DNA of 57,574 bases from Poteriospumella lacustris (lineage: Eukaryota; Sar; Chrysophyceae; Chromulinales; Dinobryaceae): contig SMOI01000209.1 of NCBI GenBank assembly GCA_008000375.1, positions 1 to 57,574 on the forward strand, read 5' to 3'. The notes beneath the pieces were generated by a model. It saw nothing but the letters and a program-made list of their open reading frames with translations, was not told the DNA's origin and searched no databases. The number at the start of each line of letters is the position of its first letter. Within the stretch, counting starts at the first letter, position 1. This document shows, piece after piece, positions 1-12,208 of this stretch. A program made the position numbers and the translations under genes.

Positions 1-212
1 TCGGCTTCAAGACGATCGATGCCACGTTTTCTCTGTTGCTGTGCGCGAGACAGAGTGGTTCTACGACTGTACCGCAGTGGTGGTTGTCTCTTGTGCGACA
101 GCAAGCCTCGTTCCACTGTCGAACATCGCATCGATTCTCGATCAACTCGCCGGACGGTTGACGTCGAGGAGATTTCGAAGGAACCGACAAGCTGTCAGCT
201 GGGTTGTGAGTC
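1..212. other. Left-edge non-coding stretch
   Basis: No convincing coding sequence lies here. Two short overlapping reading frames (positions 19-223) have no recognisable motif and run into the start of the Sel1-repeat gene. The stretch probably holds its promoter and 5' leader, or the tail of a gene cut off by the window edge. Confidence 0.4.
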
Positions 213-3200
213 ATGATCACTGAGGTCGTCGTGGATTTGTTTTTCCGGTGCTGCCGGGGACAGAGGGACGCGTTTGAGGAGTTGCAGACTGTCGCCTGCT
301 CGTCAGACCAGCACCTGGCCCGAGCCTTCGTCATGCGGCTGTACACGTACGGGTCGCAGTTAGTGGAGAAGAATACACGCCTGGCCCGGCGTCTGAGCAG
401 AGACGTCATCGAGTGGGCGCTCGCGACCGCCAACTCACCCGGGCCGGAGAGGCCGTACGCCGAGTACGTCGTCGGCACCTGCTACGCGGAGGGTCTGACG
501 CTGCCGCAGGACCAAGGCGCAGCGCTGCAGTTCTACCGGCGCGCAGCGGAGGCTGGCTTCGCCCCGGCGCAGAACAACGTCGGCGTGTGCTACTCTGACG
601 GCGAGGGCGTCGAGGTGGACGAGGCGGAGGCGCTGCGCTGGTACCGGCTGGCGGCGGAGCAGCAGCTGCCCAGCGCCATGGACAACTACGCCGACTCGCT
701 GGTCGAGGGCGAGGGCTGCGAGAAGAACGTCGCCGAAGGCTTTCGGTGGTACGAGCGGTCGGCGGAGCTGGGGTCGCTGCGGTCGCTGAACACGCTGGCG
801 CAGTGCTACCTCGACGGGACGCACGTGGCGCGCGACTACGACGCGGCCGTGGCGCTGCTGCGGCGCGGAGAGGAGCGCGACAGCGCCCTGTCGCTCTTCC
901 TGCTGTCGCACTGCTACCAGTACGGCCAGGGCGTCGCGAAGGACGCCGCGCGCAGTCTGCAGCTGCTGCAGCGCAGCGCCGAGCGCGGCGACGGCGACGC
1001 GCAGGTCCGCATGGGCCTGTACTGCCTGTACGGCCTGAGCACCGGCGACTACCTGGCCGGGCGCTGGCACCAGCGACTGTGCTTCGTCGAGCCGCACGAG
1101 CCGCTCGCCTACTTCGACGCCGTTCCGCGCGACGAGGCGGCGGGGCTGCGGTGGCTCGAGATCGCCGCGCGCCAGGGCCAGGACCAGGCGCTCGAGCTGC
1201 TCGCCAGCTACCTCCTCGAGCGCGGCCGGCCGCGCGAGGCGCTGCCGTGGCTGTACCGCGGCGTCCACGCGCAGCAGCCGAGCTGTAGCCTGCTGCTGGG
1301 CAGCCTGCACTTCCACGGCATCGCCGCCGTGCACTGCTTCGCCCGCGACGGAGACGGAGACGGAGACGGAGACGGCGACGGAGACGGCGACGGAGACGAC
1401 ACGGCGGCGGCGGCGGCGGCGGCGTCATCGTCGCCCTTCGGCCCGTCGGACGCGCTGTGGCGCGAGCAGCGGCAGCCGACGTATCCGCCGCGCGGCTGCC
1501 GCGTCCCCATCGGCCCCGTCGCCGCCGACGAAGAGGCCGCCGAGGCCGCGAGCCGCGCCGCGGAGGAGCGTCGCTTCGCGGCGCCGACCACCGCGCCGCC
1601 GTCGCGGTCGGAGGAGGTCTTCGAGGCCGTGTGCTGCTTCCAAGACGCGCTGCTGCAGGCGGCGGCGCACAGCGAAGGCGACGGCGACGCGCTAAAGCCC
1701 GCGGTGCCGCTCGAGCGCCTCGCCGCGCACCTCTTTTGGCTCGCGACGCAGGGTGACGGCGTCGCCGACGTCGACGTCCTCGGCGCGCCGCTGCCTCCGC
1801 CGACGCGGCGCAGGCGGCGGACGGCGCGCCGCCCGCAGCGCTCGACCTCGCGTCGCTGATGGCGCAGCTGCCCGTCGACGAGGCGCCGCCCGACGCGGCC
1901 GCCGACGCCGACGCCGACGAGCGCGGCCGCCGCGAGGCGCAGCTCATTCGCGACGCGCTGCGGCTGCACTGGGACGTCGAGCGCCGCCGCGTCGTGACGC
2001 TCGACGCGCCGCTCGCCGCGCGCGCCGACGGCGACCAGCTGCGCCGCCGCCGCCTGTCGCCAGCGGAGCGCGCCGCCGTCCGCGCGGCGCCGTCGCCTCC
2101 CCCGCGACGCCGTCGCGCTGCTGCGGCGCGTGTGTCGCCACCTGCGACGGCTGCCGCCGCAGCGCGTCGCGGCGGCGTTCAACCGCAAATACGACGCGGG
2201 GCCGCTGAGCCGCGCGCTGCTGGCCGAGTACCTTTTGCTGGCGCTGCAGCGCTCCTGCGCCGCTGGGGCCGCCGCCGACAGCGGGCGGCTCTGGCGCCGC
2301 TGGAGCCGCAGCCTGCGCAGCGAGGCGCGCGGCCTCCTCGACGCGGCGAGCGACGCGGACGCCGACCGCCGCCCGCTGCTGCGGCTGAGCGACGGCGACG
2401 GCGACGCGCGCGAGCTGCGGCTGCACAGCGACGGCGGCCGCGGCGCGACGGTGGCGGCGCTGCATCGCCTCGCGTTCTTCGCCGTCGTCGCGGCGGCGCA
2501 CGACGAGCGCCGCGGCGACCGGCGCGGCGCGCGCGTCCAGCGGCGACAGGCGCTGCGGCTGCTGCTGCGCGCCGCGGACGCGCTGGGCCACGCCGCGTTC
2601 CTCGACGACGCGCTGCTGGCGGCGCCGCTGCACCAGCCGCGCGCCAGCGACGTGCCGCCAGCCGCCGCCGCCGTCGCCGTCGCGGGCCTCGCAGACGTCG
2701 CCGCCGGCCGCGAGCCCGTCGCGCTCGAGCTGCTCGTGCGCTCGCGGTCGCTCGACGGCGGCAGCGACGCGAAGCACGCGGCGGCCGAGGCGCTGCGCCT
2801 GCGCCACACGCTGCTGCGGCGCGCCGCCGCGCTGGCCGAGCGACAGCGGCGCCTGCTGCAGCACCGACTGGCGCCGAGCGACGCGCCGCCGCCGGCGGTG
2901 AGCGCGCAGCTGTGCGGCGGGCCCGAGGCGACGCCGCTGCTCGACCGCGGCCACTGCGAGGCGGACGCGCTGCTGCAGCTCGCGCTGGCGCTGCGCGCGC
3001 TGGCGGCGGCGCCCGTGTCCGACGCCGGCGCGTCGCTGTCGCTGCCGACGACGACGTCGCAGCCGGCGGCCGACGCGGTGGCCGTGGCGCAGCTGCGGTG
3101 GCAGCTGAGCGACCTGCGCGACGAGGGCGACGAGGCCGCCGCGGGCGACGTGCGCGCGGCGCTGGCCGACGAAGCGCTGCTCGAGGCCTTCCGCGAGCGC

Positions 3201-3602
3201 TGCCGCCGCAGCTGTCGCCTGCTGCTGCGCCGCGCCGCCGCGTTGGGGTCGCTGGCGGCCGCGCACCTCGTCGGCCGCCTGCTGCGCTACGGCGACCGCG
3301 GCGTCTTCGACGAGGCGCAGGCGGCGGGCGGCGCGGCGTCGCTCAGCGCCCGGCGCTTCCGCACCGCCGCGTCGGACGCCTTCGACGCGGCCGCGGCGCG
3401 CGGCGACGTCGCGTCGATGCTGCAGCTGGCGCGCGACGCGGAGCGGCTGCTCGGCGGCCGCGGGGCGGCGGCGGCGGGCGACTCGCCGACGGTGGCGCGC
3501 GGGCTGCGCTGGGCCGCCGCCGCCGCGTCGCTCGGCGCGCCCGGCGCCGCGCAGCTGCACGAGCGACTGCAGCAGCTGCAGAGGCCGCCGTCGCCGACGT
3601 AG
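213..3602 (+). CDS. Sel1-repeat (SLR) protein, frame disturbed twice
   Basis: The N-terminal third carries Sel1-like repeats, about residues 85-290. They show the recurring pattern of a small-residue helix, 'YxxGxGVxxDxxxALxWYRxAAExG': VGTCYAEG, NNVGVCYSDGEGV, LRWYRLAAE and FRWYERSAELGS are visible. Such repeats form alpha-solenoid scaffolds, as in SEL1L/Hrd3 of ER-associated degradation, Chs4-type activators and many protist adaptors; no partner can be named here. An Asp-Gly tract from (GACGGA)n at about 1350-1398 interrupts the solenoid. The C-terminal half is Ala/Arg-rich but returns to Sel1-like helices near the end (TAASDAFDAAAARGDVASM). Coding meaning moves from frame 3 to frame 2 near 1790 and back near 2099, at a run of five C. 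The whole span is divisible by three (1,129 codons plus stop), so the two shifts compensate. I read this as one gene with two indels. It is convergent with the LRR gene, 152 nt away. Confidence 0.7.
1345..1400 (+). repeat. (GACGGA/GACGGC)n coding hexamer tract
   Basis: A hexanucleotide run GACGGA GACGGA ... GACGGC encodes an alternating Asp-Gly linker inside the Sel1-repeat protein. It is followed at once by a GCG trinucleotide run encoding poly-Ala. The same hexamer family recurs in several unrelated genes of this window. Confidence 0.85.
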
Positions 3603-3752
3603 CGGCGGAGGCGGTGGCGGTGGAGGGGTGGCGGTGGCGGTGACGGTGACGGTGGCGGTGGCGGTGGCGGTGGCGGGAGTGTGGCAGTTACGTTTGACTG
3701 TTACGCTACGGCTACGTCCGCTGACGGCTCCGCTGACGGCTGCGCTCGCGGC
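3603..3752. other. Convergent intergenic spacer with GGTGGC/GGTGAC runs
   Basis: The spacer between the stop codons of two convergent genes is dominated by GGTGGC, GGTGAC and GGCGGT repeats (about 3610-3675), then CGCTGACGGCT repeats. The spaced G-runs could fold as a quadruplex. No coding sequence is seen. Confidence 0.5.
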
Positions 3753-3754
3753 GG

Positions 3755-6687
3755 CTAAACGCGCCGCGCCGGCCGCTTCTCGTGCTTCTGCAGCGCGCGC
3801 TCCTGCGTCTCGCGGAGGAACAGCGCGCGCCGCGAGGCCGGCGACAGGCGCCGGGCGTTGCGCTCGACGCGGCGCTGCTCCTCGCGCAGCGCCTGCAGCT
3901 CGAGGCCCTCGAGGCGCAGCGCCACCTCCTCCGACAGCGACGGCTTCGCGCTCGGCCCGCCACCGTCGACGCGGGCGGCCCGCGCGAGGCGGCGGCGGTG
4001 CTGTTGGTGACGTCGGCGACGTCGGCGAGCGGCGGCAGGCGCACGCCGCGCGCGCGCTGCGCCTCGCGCTGCTCCAGCTGCAGCCACCGCTCGCGCGCGC
4101 GCGCGTCGTGGCGCTGCTGCGCGGCGTCGCGGTCGGCGATGCGCTGCAGCGCCTCGACGTGGCGGCTCTCGTCGAAGACGAAGCTGGCGGCGCCGAGCAC
4201 GCGCAGCTCGCGGCGCTGGCGCGCGGCCTCCTGCGCCGCCTTCTGCGCCGCCGCCGCCGCCTCCTCCGCGGCGACCTGCGCCTTCGTCTTGCGCTGCTGC
4301 TGCCGGCTGCGCGTCGCCGCGTGCTGCGCCTGCTGCAGCAGCTGCGCGGCGACGGCCTCCGACTGCGCCGTCGCCGATTCGGCCGCCTCCGCCGCCGCCA
4401 GCGCCGCCGCCAGCTGCGCGTCCTCCTGCGCCGCGACGACGAGCGGCTGCAGAAACGCGGCGCTCTGGCGGCGCTGCGGCGGCGGCGGCGCGGCGACGAC
4501 GGAGCCGGAGCGCGGCCGGAACAGCGGCGCCGACGCGCTCGACCGCAGCGCGTCGCCATCGCCGCCGTCGAAGCGGCTGCTCGCGCGGCGCTGCAGCTTC
4601 GCCGAGGCGGCGGGCGACGCGGCGTCGCCGTCGAGCAGCGACTGCGCCGACGACGGCAGCGACTCGTACGCCGCCTGCCGCCGCGCGAGCTGCGCCGCCG
4701 CGTCCTCCTCGTCGCTGCTGTCGCCGGGCGCCGCTCGCGCCGCCTGCGCCAGCGCCGCGGCCTCCGCCGGTCGATCGGCAGCAGATCGGCGACGTAGCGG
4801 CGCGGCCGCCGCACAGCTTCCGCACCGCCGCGTGGTCGCGCCACGCGAACATCTGCAGCGGCACACGCGGCAGCGCCACGTCGACGCTGGGCGCGCTGGC
4901 GCTCGTCGCCGGCGCCGCATTCGACGCGCCCGTCGCCGGCGTCGCGTCCGCAGCGGCGTCGCCGTCGTCGGGCAGCGCCTCGGCGATCGACTGGCGCAGC
5001 GCCTGCAGCTTCCGCCGCCGCGCGACGGCGTCGCTGTCGACCTCCGCCGCCGGTGCGGTGGCGGCTGTCGCGTCGCCGGGCCCTCGCCGGCGTCCGCCGC
5101 AGCGTCCGCCGCCGTCGACGCGCCGGCGACGGCGCCGAGCAGCTCGGCGATGAGCTCGTCCTCCTCCTGCTGCCGCCGCGCCAGCGCCGCCTCCCGCCGC
5201 CGTCGCTGTGTCACCGTCTCGACGATCGCGGCGGCGGCGGCGGCGGGCTTCGCCCCGGCGGCGACAGCTGCAGCCGCCGCGTCGGCGGCGTCGCCGGTGT
5301 CGTAGGGCGCGGGGAAGTAGCCGTCGCTGGCGCCGAAGAGCAGCGCCTCGGCCGCCTCCGACGCAGCGACGTCCTCCACCGACAGACGGCGCAGACGCTG
5401 GCGGCGGCGACGCGGGTCGGCGCGGCGGCGCGCGACTTTGCTGTGGACGTTGCCGCCGAGGCGCAGGAGGTCGTCGAGGCGGCGGCGGTGCAGCTCGCAC
5501 GCGGCCTTCCAGCCCGCCACCTTGCGCTCCACCATGCCCTCGGTGAAGCGGTGCACGTTGCGCTCGTAGCACAGCTGGACGAGGTCGCGCGCGTGGACCG
5601 CGCGGCGCGCGCCGGCCACCGTGAGCGCGCGGTCGCGCTCTTTCTCCTTCGCGTCGCGCTCCCGCCGCAGCTCGCGCAGCTCGGCGCGGTCGCTCGCGGC
5701 GATGTCCGCGACGAAGGTGCGCGCCTCGGGGTCGGCGCCGTGGTACAGCAGCAGCTTGACGGCGTCGCGGCTGTTGAAGAAGACGGCCACGTGCAGCGCC
5801 GTGGGCGGCAGCAGGCCGACGCCCGGCGCGTCCTCGAACACGAAGAACGGCGTCTGCAGCTTCGCCCTCGCGAAGCAGCAGCGCGTCTGCCACAGGTCGA
5901 AGAAGAACGGCAGGTCCTCGAGCCGCGCGCGCGCCTGCACGTCGACGCCGCTGGTCAGCAGGAAGTGCGCCTCGGCGGCGTTGTTCGCGGCGACGGCCTC
6001 GAACAACGCCGCGCGACGGACGAGCGACTCGCGCGCCAGCGGGCGCTGCACCGCCGCCAGCAGGCGGTCGCTCCAGTGCTCGACCGAGCCGCCGTTGAGG
6101 TTCACCAGCTTAAGCCGCTCCAGGTGCGCGAGCCCCGCCTCGAAGTCGGCCAGCGCGGCGTCGCCGCCCAGCAGCACGCACTCGTCCAGCAACAGCTCCT
6201 CCAGCCGCCGCTTGCCGCGGAGGATGCCGCCGTAGTGCTCGAGCGTCGTCTCACCGAGGTCGAGGCTGCGCAGGCAGTGGAGGCGCGCCAGACTGCGCAC
6301 ATCCGTCACGTTGCTCTTGCGCAGACTAAGGATCTCCAGCGCGTCCAACCGCTCGAGGTCCCTCGCGGTGGGCGTCAGCAGCTGCAGACCGGCGATGTTC
6401 AGCGACCGCAGCGCGGGCAGGCTCTCACAGAGCTGGCTGATGTCGCGACACGCGGTGTACGAGATGTCGAGGAAAGACAAATTGGGGCAGAGCTGCGGCA
6501 TCATCCCGCCGATGAACAGCTGCGTCAGGGATCGGCAGCGGGACAGGTCCAGAAAGGACAGCGCCTTGCCCTGGATGCGCAGAGCGATTTCGGCGTGAGT
6601 GTCGTCCACATGATCTTTGTCGTCGGGGAGAACGAAGCCATCCTTGGCTCCTTTCAGGCGTAACAGGTAGTCCGAAGAAAGGTTCAT
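3755..6687 (-). CDS. LRR-ankyrin-coiled-coil protein
   Basis: The predicted protein is about 977 aa. Residues ~40-225 are leucine-rich repeats of the RNI/cysteine-containing style: LSFLDLSRCRSLTQL, NLSFLDISY, LRSLNIAG, LEILSLRKSNVTDV, LRSLDLGETTLEHY, LEELLLDECVLL and LERLKLVNLNGG occur in order. Residues ~235-340 look like degenerate ankyrin repeats (LFEAVAANNAAEAHFLLTSG, TALHVAVFFNSRDAVKLLLY, HGADPEART). The rest is charged, Ala-rich and helical, with a long coiled coil rich in Q, R and E near the C-terminus. It is probably a cytosolic scaffold; no enzyme motif is present. The reading frame slips near 5055-5080, 4795-4815 and 3955-3975, but sensible sequence continues each time, and I take the stop at 3755-3757 as real. 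It is divergent from the p300-like gene (587-nt shared promoter). Confidence 0.65.
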
Positions 6688-7275
6688 TCGTCAAATGCTA
6701 AAAGGCCGTCATTGCGCCGCCTGCGAAGAAAAGGCTCTTGTAAAGACAACACAATCAATGCTCTCCGCTGATCGGGCAGGAATTCAGTGTTTGAAAATCT
6801 GAGCTGTGGCTTCTATTCCATTCAAAGTAACAAAAGCCAGCTGGTCAGATTTCTTTTTTCGACGGCTCAAGAGCCGTCATCGTCATCGTCATCGTTGTCG
6901 AGTCTGGTGGGCGGTTTCGTAACGCTTTTGCACCTTGAAACTGTGTCATTCTGTGGGTTTGCGTATCTGTGCCAGAACGTTGCACGCGACACCGACCGTG
7001 ACACCCGCCGCGAGCGGCGAACAAGTGGTCGCCTGCGGCGGCGGGGTCTCTCGCCGCGGCTGGGACGGCGGCTGCTTCTGCGCTTTCGAAGCGCCTTCCG
7101 AACGCGAAAGAAACCTAACTGGCGCTTTTCCCAGTGGCCTGCGACAAGGTCCCAACACGCACAAATCAATTTGTTTGTCCTCCACGCTGTGTGAGTATTC
7201 TGCCTTGTTCAATTCCTTCGTAGCCCGGTACAGCTTTATCGATTTGCTTCGAAGTAGACAATCTCCAAAATAGCC
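6688..7275. promoter_or_regulatory. Divergent promoter: LRR gene / p300-like gene
   Basis: This 588-nt interval separates two head-to-head genes and is less GC-rich than either. It contains a GTCATC triplet-like run at 6875-6899 ('gtcatcgtcatcgtcatcg') and no reading frame with domain content. It must hold both promoters. No TATA box is obvious. Confidence 0.5.
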
Positions 7276-10200
7276 ATGCCCTCCGAAAAAATTCGCAGCA
7301 ATGCGGAGGAGGCGGATGTCTCGGCATCTAGAAAGGGCTCCATTTGCGAAATTACTTCCAAATCGGGAAAGCAATCTCGAGCTGTGTTCGAGTCTCTGCA
7401 AGATGGCGGCGACAACCATTCGGTGATTCAGCACATTCGATCGCTTCTCTCTCGGATCTCCCCATCTGTACGCAAAATGACCGTCTCCGTATCAAGACGA
7501 TGGCCGTCTATGACGTACGAGCAACTCGCGGAACACATCATCTCACTGAGAACGGAGCACATTCAGAAGCTCGCCCGCCCGGTGGTGCTGAAGTTCTACA
7601 CGCACCCGCGCAATTTCAACATCTTCAACGAGCCGGTCGACCCCGTGCTGCACAACCTCCCCACCTATTGGGAAGTCATTAAGCAGCCGATGGACCTAGG
7701 GACAATTAAATGTCGCTTGAACGCCTCCTACTACGAGAACCTCAGCGACTGCTTCGACGACGTTCGCTTGGTCTTCAACAATGCGGTTCTGTTCAATGGT
7801 CTGGATTCTTTCGTGGGAAAGGCTGCCAAGGAGATGCTGACCGAGTTTGAGGCGGATGTGGCCGGCCTTGAAGACAAAAACAACAAAAATGTAAGTCTCC
7901 GCCCCGCGTGTGTCGTCGTCTGCCGCCTCTGATCGTCTGTCTGCGTAGTCGTCGCGTAAGTGCACGCACTCTTGTGCGCACTGTTCGGGCGCCCTGTGCC
8001 TCTTGTGCGGTGAGAAGTGTCTGAAGCTGGAGAATACGTCGTTCTTCTGCCAGGGCTCCTGCGGCCAGAAGATCAAGAAGGGCGGCGTCTACTTCGTGTC
8101 CAGGGACGCCCTCAACGTCTGGTGCCAGAAGTGCCATCAGTCGCTTCCCGCGACACTGGGCAGCTATCTCGATCCCGATACGAAGCAGCCGGTGACGCTT
8201 CTGAAGAGAGACCTTCTGAAGCGCCGACACGACGAGCAGACGTCTGAGCCATGGGTCGAGTGTGATCGCTGCGGCTACTGGCTGCACCAGATCTGCGCGC
8301 TGTACACCGACTCGACCGAACACCACGACGACTTCTTCCTGTGCCCGTTGTGCATCTTGGAGGAGGCTGCATCTCAGAGCAGCCGCGGTGCTCACGTGAT
8401 CCCAGTGTCCGAGTCGGAGATATCGCGCGACACCGATTCGCTGTCGAGCCAGTCGGACCGTGACCTGTCGTCGGTGGAGACGACGGCGCTGTCGCCCTTC
8501 GTGCAGTCGATTCCCTTCGAGGAGAGCGCGCATCCACTCGCCGCGCGTTGCCTCCCCACAACGCAGCTGAGTCAGTTTCTTGAAGCGATGGTGAAGGAGC
8601 TGCTGTCGGCGTACGGCTTCGACGGGGCGGCCGACACCGTCTCGATTCGCGTCACGTCCAACGTTGAGCGCCGCATCGAAGTGAATGTGCCGTTGCAGCA
8701 GTTCTCGCGACAACTGTACGGCGTCGGCCTACCGTCCGAGATCCCGTACCGACAGAAGTGCATCCAGCTGTACCAGGAGATCGACGGCATTTCCGTCGTG
8801 CTCTTCTCGCTGTACGTGCATGAGTTCGACCAGTCGTGTCCCGCGCCGAACACCTCGACCGTGTACATCGCCTACTTGGACTCCACCGACTACTTCCGCC
8901 CCGCGCAGATGCGTTCGTTCGTGTACCAAGAGATCGTCGTGGGCTATCTGCTCTGGGCGCGCACGCGCGGCTTCAAGCAGTGCCACATCTGGGCGTGTCC
9001 GCCTCAGCGCGGCGACAACTTCATCTTCTGGTGCCACCCCGCGCACCAGCGCACGCCGTCGCGCGATCGACTGAACGCCTGGTACCACTCGATTCTGGCG
9101 CGCGCGAAGAAGCTCGGCGTGCACCAAGGCGTGGGCCACCTGTGGAACTCCTTCTTCGCCCACTTGCCCTGTCGCAGTAGCGAGACGAGCACGCGCGAGG
9201 CCTCGAAGCGGTCGCACAGCGTCCTCGCGGCTGCGACTGCCCTGCCTCGCAAGTACAGCAAGAGCAACAAGGGCAGCCGCTGCGCACCCGCGTCGGAGTC
9301 CAATGTCGACGCCGCAGACGCGAAGGTCGACGCGCGGGTCTTCCCGCCCGTCTTCGAGGGCGACTACTGGGTGCTCGAGGTCACTCGCTTCTACAACAAC
9401 GCCATCCAGCGATGGAAGAACTCCGGGCAGCAGTCGCTGGCGCACGCGAAGCTATGCCGCAACGTGCTGCGCACACTGCTGTCGTCGCCGCTGTCGCAAG
9501 CGTTCCGAGAGCCGGTCGACCCGGTGGCGCTGAAGATCCCATCGTACTGGGAGGTGGTCCGCACGCCGATGGATCTGGGCACCGTGCGCCGCCGCCTCGA
9601 CGAGGACGCCTACGACACTGTACTCGACTTCGCGCAGGACGTGCGCCTGACGTTCCACAACGCGAAGCTCTTCAACCCCGCCGGCCACCCAGTGCACCAG
9701 CACGCCGACACGCTGCTGAAGGACATCGACCGCCGCATGGCCGACGTCGCCAACGAGGCGCGGAAGCTGGTCAACCTCACCTGTCTGGACACCTGCGCGC
9801 TGTCCGACGACGAGCTGCTGCAGCGGTGCAAACTCGCACCGATGGCTCATCTCGCGGCGGCGCAAGCGAAGACGGGGCCGCTGAAGCTGGAGCCCGCTCC
9901 GTCGGACGCAGATGCTGCTGCCACTGGCGGCCAATCTCAGCCGCTAACGCCTGGCTCGCGCCGCTCAAAACGACTGCGCGACGCCCACGACGGCGACAAC
10001 GCGAAGGATGAGAAAGGCGCGGCGGATTCGGCGGAGGAGCCGCTGCCGCCGGCGCAGCAGTCACCGACGAGCGTCTTTGAGGGTCGCCGCGAGGAGCTCT
10101 TCCTTTGCGACGCGACCTTCAAACTGACGCGCGCCGTGAGCGACGACATCGGCTCTGCGATGGACATCGACGACCGCCCCAGCGTCTCGGCGTCCAAGCG

Positions 10201-11323
10201 CCAGCCGTCGCGGGTGTCGCCGCCCAGTCCGCACCTCTCCGCTCGCAACCCGCCCGTCGAGTCCGACGAGACAGGCCCCTCCGTACGGCCCGTCGACACA
10301 GACGGCGGCGAGGAGGTGGTGCCCACCATTAACGCGTCGGCCGTCGCCGCCCTCAGCGCGACGGAGAACGCGCCGAGCATCAACGTGTCCTCGTTCGCCG
10401 CCGACCTGAGCAAGTCCATCCAGCGCCTCAACGACGACCTCTTCGTGCTGCGCTTCTCGCAGGAGCCGCTGCCCATGGCGGACGCCGCCGAAGGAGAACC
10501 GCGCCTCGTGCCGCCTGGCGTCGGTGGCCGGTCGAAGAAGGTGGCGAACGTTTTCGTGCCGCGGCGCTCGCTGCAGCTGCTGCAGGGCGTGTCGCGCGAC
10601 ACGTCGGACCCCGACCCACTCACCGACAACCCGCTCGTCGACTCGCGCCACACCTTCCTCGAGATGTCGCAGTTCCGCCACATGCAGTTCGACACGCTGC
10701 GCCGCGCGAAGCACTCGTCGCTGTCGCTCGTGCACCACCAGCTGCACCGCTGCGACAAGCGCTGCGGCCCCGTCTGCAGCCACTGCGGAGAACGCATCCG
10801 CAACCTGCGGTGGCACTGCGAGCAGTGCGCGGGCTACGAGGTGTGTCAGGTGTGCATGTTGGCGAAGGAGGCCGGTCGCTCGGACGCCGAGGCGAGCGCG
10901 GTCGCCGTCGTCGTGAAGGAGGAGGACGCCGAGCCCCCGAAGCCGGTCGCAGCGGCGCTGTCGTCGAAGCGAACGAAGAAGAACGTCGCCCCGGTGCCGT
11001 CCTCGTTGCCGCGCCGCGAGACACGACGCAGAGAGTGCCAGCTGACGCAGCGCCGCGAAGACGACACCTTCGTCTACATGCCCATTGGCTCGGCGCACCG
11101 GCAGCAGCCCGTCGCGCAGCTCGACGCCCCTGCGGAGACTCGCAGTGCTCAACGCGCCGCGACACAGCCGGCGTGTCTGGTCAGAGCCGCTTCGTCTTCG
11201 CTGTCCCTCGCTTGCACCAGCACCGACGGTGCCGCTCTGGCGATGGAACTGCCCGCCAACGACTTCGGCGTGTTTCCCGGCCACCCGCACCCGCTGACGC
11301 CGTATCGAGTCACGTACCAGTAG
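7276..11323 (+). CDS. p300/CBP-type histone acetyltransferase with two bromodomains
   Basis: The two-exon gene (7276-7890, 7949-11323) encodes about 1,329 aa. Domain order: bromodomain ~95-195 (NEPVDPVLHNLPTYW, QPMDLGTIKCRL, FNNAVLFN); Cys-rich zinc region ~208-260; PHD finger ~306-343 (CDRCGYWLHQICAL...CPLC); KAT11 acetyltransferase core ~395-605 (VYIAYLDSTDYFRP, YQEIVVGYLLWAR, HIWACPPQRGDNFIFWCHP, RLNAWYHSIL); second bromodomain ~700-805 (REPVDPVALKIPSYWE, TPMDLGTVRRRL, FHNAKLFNP); ZZ-type zinc finger ~1138-1178 (CSHCGERIRNLRWHCEQC, YEVCQVC). The family acetylates H3K18/K27, other histones and transcription factors in the nucleus. Conserved core motifs suggest an active enzyme. TAZ and KIX domains are not seen. 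A bromodomain C-terminal to the HAT is not the animal (bromo-PHD-HAT-ZZ) or plant (PHD-HAT-ZZ-TAZ) order. The exon junction is phase 0 and restores a Cys-rich zinc segment. Confidence 0.9.
7891..7948 (+). other. Intron, 58 nt, p300-like gene
   Basis: The donor GTAAGTC and acceptor CTGCGTAG bound a phase-0 intron. Without splicing, the first exon would stop at 7930-7932. Splicing joins KNNKN to SSRKCTHSCAHC and gives one continuous protein. Confidence 0.88.
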
Positions 11324-12208
11324 CCTCGCCCTCTCGCCCCTCATCCAGCCATCCAGCCAGCCACGCCGCCAGTCATAGTGTCCGCCTCTCGTTGCCTCAG
11401 TCGCCTCTTTACCGCCACCTGTTTTGTTTCGCGCTGTCCGTCAGCCTCGCTTCATTTCACCTCGCCTTCTCTGTACATAGCCTCCTCGTTTGTTTGTGTC
11501 AATTACACTTGCGCCTCTCTTTTTCTTGTTCATTCGTGCTTTGTAACTTCTTCTCTTAATTGTTGCATGCTGATTGTTCGCCTCGCTCCTCTTGCTCGCC
11601 TCTGCTCTTGCGCTGACAGCGACCTTCACTCGCGCCGCCGCCGCCGCCTCTCGCAGCGGACCGTCGGTCGCTGTCGCGTCTCCCGCCGCGGCTTGTCAGA
11701 CGAGTTTTGCCGACTTTCCACATGTTACAGTCAATGGGCGAAGGTACAAAGCACGACTGAGCAAGACCTCGTGAGGGGTCTCTCTGTAGGCCGATAGGGC
11801 GGCAAGCTGTACATATTGCGTTACAGTTGCGGTTGCTGTGGCGATCTGTATCGTCGCCGTTACAGAGGCGATGCAGAGTCTGTGATCGTCTGGGTTTGTG
11901 TAAAGCATCTGTGTGAGGGCTTCAGCGACGATCCGAGACGCATCGGCGTGTGTCCGCTGCGGGCTTGGGAGAAGCGTTGCGCCGCTTGGGACGCGGTAGG
12001 AACGACGATCGACGAAATCGACGCGAATCACAACGAAACGAGGCTACAATCACGCTCTACGCAGCTCTGTCGCTTCTGATAGACTCCTCATCGGACAACT
12101 TCAGTGGGGCCGTTCTGTGCGCACACACCAAAGTCAAATTTTTCGTTTTCTCTCTTTTTGTTTCTTTTTTGTTTTTGTTTTGACCGAATCCCGCTCGACT
12201 AACACGAG
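11324..12208. other. Intergenic region upstream of the FYVE-lipase gene
   Basis: The 885-nt spacer between two co-oriented genes starts with CATCCAGC/CAGC mini-repeats (11343-11372) in the likely 3' UTR of the p300-like gene. It ends with a long T-rich tract (about 12137-12182) just before the next ATG. The small open frames within it show no domain or codon pattern. Confidence 0.4.
12137..12182 (+). promoter_or_regulatory. T-rich tract before the FYVE-lipase start
   Basis: A run of mostly T with scattered C and G (TTTTTCGTTTTCTCTCTTTTT and so on) lies 27-70 nt upstream of the ATG at 12209. Such poly(dT) tracts often mark nucleosome-depleted promoters. It could instead be a polypyrimidine tract of an upstream intron acceptor, but no clear AG is used before the ATG. 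Confidence 0.35.

Noticed and set aside
1753-1813. A 61-nt GT..AG intron to explain the first frame change in the Sel1-repeat gene
   Set aside because: Splicing these sites puts the downstream sequence in the third frame, not the frame where protein-like sequence resumes.
1944-4844. A 966-codon minus-strand frame and other long overlapping frames opposite GC-rich genes
   Set aside because: In GC-rich DNA stop codons are rare in all frames. These translations are almost only Arg, Ala, Pro and Ser and show no domain, while another frame holds recognisable repeats.
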